The translations under genes were made by a program, and so were the position numbers. This document shows positions 51,764 to 59,886 of a stretch of 64,000 nt of DNA, piece by piece (within the stretch, counting starts at the first letter, position 1; every line of letters starts with the position of its first letter). This stretch comes from CAYZQH01 sp050300015. Lineage in GTDB: Bacteria > Pseudomonadota > Gammaproteobacteria > Pseudomonadales > Cellvibrionaceae. The notes beneath the pieces are model-generated. The model was not told where the DNA came from. It made no database searches and was given only the letters and a program-made list of their open reading frames with translations. The DNA lies in NCBI GenBank assembly GCA_050300015.1, contig JBNKWZ010000005.1, forward strand, positions 62,001-126,000, read 5' to 3'.

Positions 51764-54352
51764 ATGAAAAGCGCGGATATTCGCAACGCATTTTTGTCCT
51801 ATTTTCAGCAGCAAGGGCATCAAGTGGTGGCCAGCAGTTCTCTGGTGCCGGGGAATGACCCCACTTTACTTTTCACCAATGCCGGTATGGTCCAATTTAA
51901 GGACGTATTCTTAGGGGCAGACGCCCGCTCCTACACGCGGGCCACCAGTTCACAGCGTTGTGTGAGAGCCGGCGGTAAACACAACGACCTGGAGAATGTT
52001 GGCTATACCGCTCGCCACCACACTTTTTTTGAAATGTTGGGGAATTTTAGCTTTGGCGACTACTTTAAACGCGAGGCCATTACGTTTGCGTGGACTTTTT
52101 TGACCGAGGTTTTAAGGCTGCCGCAAGAGCGTTTGTGGGTGACCGTGCACATCAGTGACGACGAAGCGGCCGATATATGGCTAAAGGAGTTGGGTGTCAG
52201 TCCCGACCGGTTTTCACGTCTAGATGAAGACAATTTTTGGCAGATGGGTGATACCGGGCCTTGCGGCCCCAGTTCCGAAATTTTTTATGATCATGGTGAG
52301 CATGTGCCAGGCGGTCCACCGGGCAGTGAAAATGACGATCTGGATCGCTATATCGAGATCTGGAATTTAGTCTTCATGCAATACGAACGTCAATCCAGCG
52401 GGGAATTGGTTTCTTTACCCAAGCCTTCCGTGGATACGGGCATGGGGTTGGAGCGCATTGCTGCGGTGATGCAAAATGTTCATAGCAATTATGAAATTGA
52501 TCTGTTCCAAGCCCTATTAAAAGCGGCGAAGCAGGCCACCGGCGCCGACAATATTGAAGACAAGTCCCTGCGGGTCATTGCTGACCATATACGCTCCTGT
52601 GCGTTCCTCATTTGTGATGGTGTGATGCCTTCGAATGAAGGGCGAGGTTATGTTTTGCGTCGAATCATTCGTCGTGCCGTTCGCCATGGGCATAAACTCG
52701 GGCAAGACAAGCCGTTCTTTTACACCCTGGTGTCTGCCTTGGTGGCGCAAATGGGCGAGGCTTACCCTGAGCTGGCCAATAGCCAGGTGCAAGTTGAGAA
52801 AGTTTTATTGGCCGAGGAAGAACAATTTGCCAAAACCTTGGACAAGGGGTTGGCAGTGTTAGAAGACAAACTGGCGAGCCTCCAAAACGGCGTGATTCCT
52901 GGTGAAGTGGTGTTCGTACTCTACGACACCTATGGTTTTCCAGTGGATCTTACCAACGATATTGCACGTGAGCGCGAATTGGCGCTCGATATGGAGGGCT
53001 ATGAAGCATTGATGGCGGCACAGCGTGATCGTGCACGATCTGCCGGTGCCTTTAAAGTGGATTACACTGCCAACCTTCAACTGGAGGGTGAAACGGCATT
53101 TGAAGGTTATGATCAATTGTCGTTAGAGGCGAAAGTGATGGCCTTGTTCAGTGGCGGGGAGCGTGTTGATGCGCTGTCTGCCGGACAACAAGGCGCACTT
53201 GTCTTGAGCAGTACCCCTTTTTATGCCGAATCTGGCGGCCAAGTGGCTGACAGCGGGGTGGTGTTGGCGGACGGTTTGCGCTTTGAAGTGACGGACTGTC
53301 AAAAGCAAGGCGGGCATCATCTCCATGTGGGTGCACTGGTGTCTGGTGAGCTGAGGGTGGGGCAGGTGGTTACGGCAACGGTGGATGATCGTGTGCGTCG
53401 ATCCACGGCACTGAATCACTCAGCGACCCACTTACTGCATGCAGCTTTGCGCGCACTCCTAGGAGAGCATGTGAGCCAAAAAGGCTCTTTGGTGAATGCA
53501 GAGCGTTTGCGTTTTGACTTCTCTCATTTTGAAGCTTTGAACGCAGGCCAACTGCAAGAGATCGAAGATTTGGTGAATGCTCGCATTCGCGATAACTCCC
53601 CCGTTGTTACTGAGCTTTGCGATATGGAGGCAGCGAAGGCGCGGGGGGCGATGGCTTTATTTGGCGAGAAATACGGTGAAAGCGTCCGGGTGCTGACCAT
53701 GGGCGAAGGTTTCTCGGTTGAACTTTGCGGTGGCACGCACGCCAATCGTACCGGTGATATCGGGTTATTTAAAATCATCTCAGAAACAGGTATTGCCTCA
53801 GGTGTTCGCCGTATTGAGGCGGTCACGGGGCTTGGCGCGTTGCAATGGATGTCGGAACAACAGGCGCAACTGGAAAAAGTTGCGAGTTTACTCAAGACGA
53901 ACCCTTCGCAGGTGGTCGATAAAATTGAGTCGTTATTGGCGCAAACCAAGCAACTCGAGAAGCAAACCAGTGAGCTTAAAGGTCAGCTGGCAAAATTGGC
54001 TGTGCAGGATTGGTTGAGTGAGGCTGAAGACAAGGGCGGCATTAAGGTTTTGGTGAAGTACCTGCCAAACAACAATGATGCCAAGGCCTTGCGGGACTTG
54101 GTGGACCAATTGCGCGATAAGCTGGGCTCTTGTGCGGTATTATTGGCAGGGTCCGATGGCACCAAAGTCACCTTGATTGCAGGGGTCAGCAAAGATGCTA
54201 CCAGTCGCTTCAAGGCTGGTGATATGGTGAAATTTGTGGCGCAAAAAATCGGTGCTAAGGGCGGCGGCAGACCTGATATGGCTCAGGGCGGCGGTGCGGA
54301 CAATGGCCAGTTGCCCGAGGCAATTGCCGCTTTAAAGGCCCATTTAAGTTAA
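51764..54352 (+). CDS. alaS: Alanine-tRNA ligase
   Basis: 862 residues from the ATG at 51764, which begins MKSADIRNAF as in relatives and has AAAAAGG 11 nt upstream; an in-frame ATG at 51740 adds eight residues. Class II core (NAGMVQFKDVFLG, RCVRAGGKHNDL), editing domain with the zinc-type HSATHLLHAAL and CGGTHANRTGDIG, and C-terminal C-Ala domain (ending GGGADNGQLPEA). Charges tRNA-Ala and hydrolyses mischarged species. Order alaS-lysC-csrA is usual. Confidence 0.96.
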   Translation: MKSADIRNAFLSYFQQQGHQVVASSSLVPGNDPTLLFTNAGMVQFKDVFLGADARSYTRATSSQRCVRAGGKHNDLENVGYTARHHTFFEMLGNFSFGDYFKREAITFAWTFLTEVLRLPQERLWVTVHISDDEAADIWLKELGVSPDRFSRLDEDNFWQMGDTGPCGPSSEIFYDHGEHVPGGPPGSENDDLDRYIEIWNLVFMQYERQSSGELVSLPKPSVDTGMGLERIAAVMQNVHSNYEIDLFQALLKAAKQATGADNIEDKSLRVIADHIRSCAFLICDGVMPSNEGRGYVLRRIIRRAVRHGHKLGQDKPFFYTLVSALVAQMGEAYPELANSQVQVEKVLLAEEEQFAKTLDKGLAVLEDKLASLQNGVIPGEVVFVLYDTYGFPVDLTNDIARERELALDMEGYEALMAAQRDRARSAGAFKVDYTANLQLEGETAFEGYDQLSLEAKVMALFSGGERVDALSAGQQGALVLSSTPFYAESGGQVADSGVVLADGLRFEVTDCQKQGGHHLHVGALVSGELRVGQVVTATVDDRVRRSTALNHSATHLLHAALRALLGEHVSQKGSLVNAERLRFDFSHFEALNAGQLQEIEDLVNARIRDNSPVVTELCDMEAAKARGAMALFGEKYGESVRVLTMGEGFSVELCGGTHANRTGDIGLFKIISETGIASGVRRIEAVTGLGALQWMSEQQAQLEKVASLLKTNPSQVVDKIESLLAQTKQLEKQTSELKGQLAKLAVQDWLSEAEDKGGIKVLVKYLPNNNDAKALRDLVDQLRDKLGSCAVLLAGSDGTKVTLIAGVSKDATSRFKAGDMVKFVAQKIGAKGGGRPDMAQGGGADNGQLPEAIAALKAHLS

Positions 54353-54414
54353 GAGCCTTCAAATCGAGAAGTTTCTGGGTGTTTTTTGCTCAAATGCTTC
54401 AAAATCTACTAGAG

Positions 54415-54451
54415 AAAGGCGCCTGATTGTAGTTTAATTGGCGCCTTTTTT
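54415..54451 (+). terminator. Terminator of alaS
   Basis: AAAGGCGCC pairs with GGCGCCTTT over a 16-nt loop and runs into T residues. It separates alaS from lysC. Confidence 0.8.
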
Positions 54452-54511
54452 ACGCAGCCTACAAACGGTAGGCCTGGGTCATTCAATCAACAAAATGGGT
54501 AGTAGCATCGC

Positions 54512-55741
54512 ATGAGTTTGATCGTGCAAAAGTTTGGTGGAACTTCTGTGGGCACCACGGAAAAGATCAAGGCCGTGGCTCTGAAAGTGGCTGACTTTCG
54601 AAGGCGTGGTCACGACATTGTGGTGGTGGTATCTGCCATGAGCGGTGAAACGAATCGGCTGATTGGCTTGGCAAAAGACATGCAGGAAACCCCGGACGCT
54701 CGCGAGATGGACGTGTTGGTTTCCACCGGAGAGCAAGTGACCATTGCTCTACTGTGCATGGCCCTAAAGGCCGTTGGCCAAGACGCTCGATCTTATACCG
54801 GTAGCCAGGTTCGTATATTGACAGATGATTCTCACACCAAGGCCCGCATCCAAGAGATCGATGTGGAGCGCATGCGTGAAGATTTGGCGAAGGGTCGAGT
54901 TGTGGTGGTCGCAGGCTTTCAAGGGGTTGACGCCAACGGTAATATCACCACGTTGGGGCGTGGGGGATCGGATACCACCGGTGTGGCCTTGGCTGCTGCA
55001 TTAAAAGCCGACGAGTGCCAAATATATACGGATGTGGATGGTGTATACACCACCGACCCAAGAGTGGCCGAAAAGGCACGTCGACTGGATAAAATCACTT
55101 TTGAGGAAATGCTCGAAATGGCGAGCCTTGGCTCAAAAGTACTGCAGATTCGCTCCGTCGAATTTGCGGGTAAATACAATGTGCCGCTGCGCGTCTTATC
55201 GACCTTTCAAGAAGGCCCCGGCACGCTGATAACCATCGATGAGGAGTTGTCGACTATGGAGCAACCCGTTGTTTCCGGTATTGCATTTAACAGAGATGAG
55301 GCCAAGTTATCCATTCGTGGCGTCCCTGATCAGCCGGGTGTGGCCTCGAGGGTGTTGTCACCTATTGGTGAAGCCAATATCGAAGTCGACGTGATCGTTC
55401 AAAACGTCGCAGCAGACAATACCAATGACATCACTTTTACCGTTAACCGCAATGAAATGCAAAAAGCCAAGGCCATCTTACAAAATATTGCTGATGAACT
55501 GGGGGCGCGTGAAGTGGCTGCAGACGACTCGGTCGTGAAGGTCTCTGTGGTAGGTGTTGGTATGCGCTCCCACGCTGGTGTGGCTTCTACGATGTTCAAA
55601 GCTTTGGCAGAAGATCGTATCAATATTCAGATGATCACCACATCTGAGATTAAAATCTCGGTTATTATTGATGAAAAATATTTGGAGTTAGCTGTTCGCA
55701 GTCTCCATACTGCGTTTGGACTGGATAAAGAACCGGCTTAA
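54512..55741 (+). CDS. lysC: Aspartate kinase (housekeeping)
   Basis: 409 residues: kinase domain (KFGGTSVGTTEKI at the start; GRGGSDTTG) and two C-terminal ACT domains (about 265-405) that bind lysine/threonine for feedback. First step of the aspartate family. The window has a second, ectoine-linked kinase at 59887-61317. Confidence 0.96.
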   Translation: MSLIVQKFGGTSVGTTEKIKAVALKVADFRRRGHDIVVVVSAMSGETNRLIGLAKDMQETPDAREMDVLVSTGEQVTIALLCMALKAVGQDARSYTGSQVRILTDDSHTKARIQEIDVERMREDLAKGRVVVVAGFQGVDANGNITTLGRGGSDTTGVALAAALKADECQIYTDVDGVYTTDPRVAEKARRLDKITFEEMLEMASLGSKVLQIRSVEFAGKYNVPLRVLSTFQEGPGTLITIDEELSTMEQPVVSGIAFNRDEAKLSIRGVPDQPGVASRVLSPIGEANIEVDVIVQNVAADNTNDITFTVNRNEMQKAKAILQNIADELGAREVAADDSVVKVSVVGVGMRSHAGVASTMFKALAEDRINIQMITTSEIKISVIIDEKYLELAVRSLHTAFGLDKEPA

Positions 55742-55892
55742 CTATATGATGAGCCACGCGACAAATCGTGAGAAAAGCACGACGCGTGTCGATTCTGTTG
55801 GTGAATTAAGTTGATTTCGATGACCGGTCAATGGATGTTCGCTGAATAGATCGACGAGAAAGTTACACAATGAATGGTTTTCACAGAACCCC

Positions 55893-55998
55893 GCAGTTTC
55901 ATCCGCGAAACTGCAACCTATACTAAAAAGGGGTCGGTTAAGAAAACCGCCGGTGAGTTGCCTCACCGATCTCACAGGAAGATTAAAGGAGAATTAAC
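55893..55998 (+). promoter_or_regulatory. csrA leader with hairpins and GGA sites
   Basis: Hairpins GCAGTTTC/GAAACTGC (55893-55900, 55907-55914), a small GGTT/AACC stem, and CGGTGAG-TTGC-CTCACCG (55951-55968). Between these and the ATG lie ACAGGAAG and AAAGGAGA, two GGA motifs; the second is the ribosome site. This resembles autoregulated csrA leaders. Autoregulation is inferred. Confidence 0.55.
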
Positions 55999-56190
55999 AT
56001 GTTGATATTAACCCGTCGTATTGGCGAAACCCTAATGGTAGGTGACGAGGTCACCGTAACGGTATTAGGTGTCAAGGGTAACCAAGTTAGAATCGGTGTG
56101 AATGCACCCAAGGAAATTGCCGTGCATCGAGAGGAAATTTACCAGCGTATTCAGCGCGAAAAGCAGCAAGCAGAGCTCGGCGGTGAATAG
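55999..56190 (+). CDS. csrA: Carbon storage regulator CsrA/RsmA
   Basis: 63 residues, canonical: MLILTRRIGETLMVGDEV, then VRIGVNAPKEIAVHREEIYQ with the RNA-contacting residues. Binds GGA in hairpin loops of mRNAs, blocking translation, and controls motility and carbon use. AAAGGAGAATTAAC precedes the ATG. Confidence 0.97.
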   Translation: MLILTRRIGETLMVGDEVTVTVLGVKGNQVRIGVNAPKEIAVHREEIYQRIQREKQQAELGGE

Positions 56191-56191
56191 C

Positions 56192-56213
56192 GCGCCGAAT
56201 GGCGCAGCTTTTT
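56192..56213 (+). terminator. Terminator of csrA
   Basis: GCGCC-GAAT-GGCGC, then AGCTTTTTG, directly after the stop codon. Confidence 0.65.
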
Positions 56214-56392
56214 GACGATTCGTCAGTTGGTGAGCGGAAACAATAAGGTTTTTCTATAAATTTTCATGGTAAGTCTTTGAAATTTATAAAAGTATTGTTA
56301 TCATGCCGCTCCGCTTTTGATGCCACTTGATACCCGAGGTGGTAACCAGAAGTGAGTTTGCGTCGCCTTCGTTACAAGCGAAGGCCAAGCTA

Positions 56393-56558
<166 letters not shown>

Positions 56559-56572
56559 ACCCTCAGGGTTCG

Positions 56573-56642
56573 AGCAAACGTCTGGAGCGTTTGCTACCGA
56601 GCGTAAGCGAGCCCACAGGGTCAGGCGCAGGGACGCGCCTGA
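56573..56642 (+). other. Two GGA-loop hairpins downstream of tRNA-Ser
   Basis: AGCAAACG-TCTGGAG-CGTTTGCT (56573-56595) and TCAGGCGC-AGGGAC-GCGCCTGA (56621-56642): perfect 8-bp stems with GGA in both loops. A flanking GACCCT/AGGGTC pair could close the first. They lie between the two tRNA-end copies. Confidence 0.75.
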
Positions 56643-56646
56643 GGAC

Positions 56647-56738
56647 ATCCCCCCCTCTCCGCCATTATTCGAAAAGAGCCCGGAATTTCCGGGTTTTTTT
56701 GTATCTGGAGAGTGGGAAATAGAGAGGGGGAGATTAGG
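56647..56738 (+). repeat. tRNA-Ser 3' end plus terminator, copy 2
   Basis: Repeats the last 18 bases of the tRNA including CCA, the spacer and the terminator (56679-56700). The rest of the tRNA is absent upstream, so it is no functional tRNA. Confidence 0.85.
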
Positions 56739-56845
56739 CTGCGCCTTTGCATCCTGCAATTGCGGCATTAGTGCGTCCATGCACATCAACCCCCCGGGTT
56801 CGAGCAAACGCCTGGACCGTTGAGGTCGTACCTTCCCGCGAGTTT
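56739..56845. other. Further hairpins before ectR
   Basis: TTGCA-TCC-TGCAA (56747-56759) and GTGC-GTCCAT-GCAC (56771-56784) have GGA in the loop on the minus strand. AGCAAACGCCTGGACCGTT (from 56803) is a degenerate copy of the hairpin at 56573. No gene seen. Confidence 0.6.
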
Positions 56846-57352
56846 TTATTTCGATTCTAGTTCTTGAGCTTCGCCTTCGCGGTCCAGTGCGCCCACTTCT
56901 AAATAAGGGGAGGCGTCTAGGGTTTCGGCGTCCATCATGAGCGCCAAGCGTTGTAAGCTCGCCAAAATCATATTTTGCTCCCAATCCTCTAGGCTGGAAA
57001 ATTTTTTAATGAAATTTTCTTGCAGGGGTGTGGGGGCGGCATCCAAAAGCGTTTGACCTTTGTCGGTTAAATGCAGCCAAACATAGCGTTTGTCACTGTT
57101 GGACCGGACTCGGGTAATCAGTTCTCGCGCCTCTAATCGTTGAATAATAGAAGTCACCGTTGCTTGGCTCAGGCTGATTTGTTTGGCCAGATTGCTGGGC
57201 GTGGTGTTGTCACTGTTGTTTGCGATCGCTTGCATTAAAAGCAGTTGTGGTGCCGTTAAGCCTGCGGTTTTGGTAAGTTTTTTGGATTGGATATCGGCTG
57301 CGCGAATGATGCGCCTCAAAGAGGTTAATACCAGATCAATATTGCTACTCAT
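56846..57352 (-). CDS. ectR: MarR-family regulator of ectoine genes (EctR-like)
   Basis: 168 residues, winged helix of the MarR type (PSNLAKQISLSQATVTSIIQRLEARELI across two stretches; DKRYVWLHLTDKG is the wing). Divergent from ectA, 221 bp away, as EctR is in halophilic methylotrophs. A perfect palindrome in the shared region is a candidate operator. Repression of the ect operon is inferred. Confidence 0.85.
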   Translation of the reverse strand: MSSNIDLVLTSLRRIIRAADIQSKKLTKTAGLTAPQLLLMQAIANNSDNTTPSNLAKQISLSQATVTSIIQRLEARELITRVRSNSDKRYVWLHLTDKGQTLLDAAPTPLQENFIKKFSSLEDWEQNMILASLQRLALMMDAETLDASPYLEVGALDREGEAQELESK

Positions 57353-57454
57353 GGCGCTTACAGTCGCTCTCAGTTTGATTGGGGGGCATTAGCGGCGATT
57401 ATAGGGGGCAGGGCGCACTATAGCCAGTTTATTACAGGCGTATTAAAGGTTTGA

Positions 57455-57475
57455 GGTCAAAGTAATACTTTGACC
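57455..57475. promoter_or_regulatory. Palindromic candidate EctR operator
   Basis: GGTCAAAGTA (57455-57464) and TACTTTGACC (57466-57475) are perfectly complementary around a single A. It lies 103 bp from the ectR start and 38 bp upstream of the ectA -35 box. MarR dimers bind such symmetric sites. Assignment by position. Confidence 0.6.
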
Positions 57476-57513
57476 GCCAAAGTGGCCATTTAGGGGCTTA
57501 AAGGGCATTAAAT

Positions 57514-57542
57514 TTGATATTTTGACAGTATTCGGCCATAAT
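57514..57542 (+). promoter_or_regulatory. Candidate sigma-70 promoter of ectA
   Basis: TTGATA (57514-57519), 17-bp spacer, CATAAT (57537-57542), each 5 of 6 to consensus. Predicted start near 57549, a leader of about 25 nt before the ATG at 57574. Confidence 0.6.
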
Positions 57543-57573
57543 TCAGCCTAAATTATGCTTAGAGAACAAAGTA

Positions 57574-58122
57574 ATGAAGCCTGACAGTGGCGTGTCTGAG
57601 CCCAAAGCCCATACCGCAACCTCTAAAAAAATGGAGATTCTGATTTCTAAGCCCAGTGCCAGAGATGGGTATGCCGTTAGCCAGTTAGTCTCGCGCTGTC
57701 CGCCGCTTGATGGGAATTCCACTTATTGCAACCTTCTACAGTGCGACCACTTCAGCGATACCTGTGCCATAGCCAAGTCCGATGAGGACGTGTTGGGGTT
57801 CGTTTCCGGTTTTATCCACCCTCAGAAGCCCGAAGTTTTGTTTGTTTGGCAAATCGCCGTGGATCAACGGGCGAGAGGTCAGAGACTTGCCCCCAGAATG
57901 TTAATGCACGTTATCGAGCGCGAAGCCTGTTCCGATGTACAGTATTTAGAAACCACAATCAGTCCCGGCAACAGCGCTTCAGAAGCGGTGTTTCATCGAC
58001 TGGCGAAGAACCTCGGCGCCGAGATTACTCACGTTCCCTACTATTCGCGCGATATCCACTTCGATGGCAAGCATGACGATGAAGTGCTTTATCGAGTGGG
58101 TCCCTTTTCCGCGCACACTTAA
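57574..58122 (+). CDS. ectA: Diaminobutyrate acetyltransferase EctA
   Basis: 182 residues of the GNAT fold; VDQRARGQRLAPRML is the acetyl-CoA loop. It acetylates L-2,4-diaminobutyrate, the second step of ectoine synthesis. The first about 25 residues are a variable Ser/Lys/Pro-rich extension. Followed by ectB after 47 bp. Confidence 0.95.
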   Translation: MKPDSGVSEPKAHTATSKKMEILISKPSARDGYAVSQLVSRCPPLDGNSTYCNLLQCDHFSDTCAIAKSDEDVLGFVSGFIHPQKPEVLFVWQIAVDQRARGQRLAPRMLMHVIEREACSDVQYLETTISPGNSASEAVFHRLAKNLGAEITHVPYYSRDIHFDGKHDDEVLYRVGPFSAHT

Positions 58123-58169
58123 TTGCTCTTTCCCTCTTAATTTAATTTCTCAGTTACCAGGAGTTACGT

Positions 58170-59441
58170 ATGTCTATTTTTAGCGAAACGGAATCGAACG
58201 TTATGGTGTATGCCCGATCGTTCCCTGTGACATTTTCTAAGGCCCAAGGTGAGCATCTATATGATGATCAGGGTAATCAGTATTTGGATTTCTTGGCGGG
58301 TGCAGGTTCGCTCAATTACGGGCACAACAATCCTGTTTTGAAAGAAAAGTTAGTGGAATACATACAAGCCGATGGCATTACTCATGGTCTGGATTTGCAT
58401 ACCGAAGCCAAAGCCGCTTTTTTAAAGGCATTCTGTACCAATGTACTCGCGCCTAGGCAAATGGATTACCGCTTTCAATTCACTGGTCCCACGGGCACCA
58501 ATGCTGTTGAGGCCGCGATGAAACTCGCACGAAAAGTGAAGAACCGAACCAATATTGTGGCCTTTACGAATGGGTTTCATGGGGTGTCTATGGGGGCGGT
58601 GGCCGCAACAGGTAACCAACTACACCGAGGCGGTGCAGGCGTGTCCTTAGGTGACGTTACACGTATGCCGTTTTGTGGATACCATGGACAAGAAGTCGAT
58701 ACTTTGAAGATGTTTGAGCGCCAGTTGAACGATCCCTCAAGTGGTTTGGATAAGCCCGCAGCGGTATTGATTGAGGCTATTCAGGGTGAGGGAGGGTTGA
58801 ACGTTGCACAGGACAATTGGCTGCGAGGGTTAGAGAAGCTTTGTCGGGCGCACGATATGCTGTTGATCGTGGATGATATTCAGGCGGGATGCGGTCGCTC
58901 GGGCGACTTTTTCAGTTTTGAACGCAGCGGCATTAAACCCGATTTGATCACCCTATCAAAATCCTTAAGTGGATACGGATTGCCAATGGCGATGGTGCTT
59001 TTGTCTCCTGAGTTGGATGAATGGTCTCCCGGTGAGCACAACGGAACATTTCGCGGGAATAACCACGCGTTTGTCACCGCAACTGCGGCGCTAGAGCACT
59101 ATTGGTCGGATGAACAATTCAGTGAAGATGTCAAAGCGAAATCTGACATGATTACCCAAAAGTTAAAGGCCATCAGTGACCGCTACGGTATTCGCAAAAT
59201 GCGGGTGAAAGGGCGAGGGTTTATGCAAGGTCTGTCTTGTGAATCAGGTGAGTTGGCCAGTGAAATTTGTAAAGCGGCGTTTACCCGAAACTTGGTTATA
59301 GAAACTTCAGGTGCGCATGGTCAGGTGGTGAAATGCTTGGCGCCTCTGACCATTTCGAAAGGGCACTTGAAAGCTGGCTTGCAGACGTTAGAAGATAGTG
59401 TAAAACAAGTGATGAGCAAAGCGGATCGAGTGGCATCTTAA
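58170..59441 (+). CDS. ectB: Diaminobutyrate-2-oxoglutarate transaminase EctB
   Basis: 423 residues, class III aminotransferase: GPTGTNAVEAAMKLAR, IVDDIQAGCGRSGDFFSFE (PLP Asp) and the PLP Lys in ITLSKSLSGYG. Makes diaminobutyrate from aspartate semialdehyde and glutamate. CAGGAGTTACGT precedes the ATG. Confidence 0.96.
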   Translation: MSIFSETESNVMVYARSFPVTFSKAQGEHLYDDQGNQYLDFLAGAGSLNYGHNNPVLKEKLVEYIQADGITHGLDLHTEAKAAFLKAFCTNVLAPRQMDYRFQFTGPTGTNAVEAAMKLARKVKNRTNIVAFTNGFHGVSMGAVAATGNQLHRGGAGVSLGDVTRMPFCGYHGQEVDTLKMFERQLNDPSSGLDKPAAVLIEAIQGEGGLNVAQDNWLRGLEKLCRAHDMLLIVDDIQAGCGRSGDFFSFERSGIKPDLITLSKSLSGYGLPMAMVLLSPELDEWSPGEHNGTFRGNNHAFVTATAALEHYWSDEQFSEDVKAKSDMITQKLKAISDRYGIRKMRVKGRGFMQGLSCESGELASEICKAAFTRNLVIETSGAHGQVVKCLAPLTISKGHLKAGLQTLEDSVKQVMSKADRVAS

Positions 59442-59452
59442 GGGGATAGAAC

Positions 59453-59848
59453 ATGATTATTCGACATTTGCAAAAAGCACCTGCAGAAGGGCGAAAAATT
59501 AACGGTGATGGGTGGGACAGTACCCGGTTGATACTTAAAAATGATGGCGTGGGGTTTTCGTTTCATATCACGGATATTCACAAAGGGGCCGAGCTACACT
59601 TGCATTATCAGAATCATTTTGAATCGGTTTACTGTGTTTCGGGTGAAGGCAGTATTGAAGATTTGGCCACAGGAGAGGTACACCCCATACAGCCGGGAAC
59701 ACTATACCTGTTGGATCAGCATGACAAACATATTTTACGAGCGGATACCGCTATGCAAATGGCGTGTGTGTTTAATCCGCCCTTGCACGGAAAGGAAACG
59801 CATGACGGCAGTGGTTCTTACCCGTTAGAAGCCGACAATATCGAGTAA
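59453..59848 (+). CDS. ectC: Ectoine synthase EctC
   Basis: 131 residues, cupin: HLHYQNHFESVYCVSGEG then PGTLYLLDQHDKH with the metal-binding His/Glu pattern. Cyclises N-acetyl-diaminobutyrate to ectoine. 11 bp after ectB. No ectD (hydroxylase) lies nearby, so hydroxyectoine is not indicated here. Confidence 0.96.
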   Translation: MIIRHLQKAPAEGRKINGDGWDSTRLILKNDGVGFSFHITDIHKGAELHLHYQNHFESVYCVSGEGSIEDLATGEVHPIQPGTLYLLDQHDKHILRADTAMQMACVFNPPLHGKETHDGSGSYPLEADNIE

Positions 59849-59886
59849 TTTTTTTAGAAACTGAAATAGACATAATAGAGGAAGCT

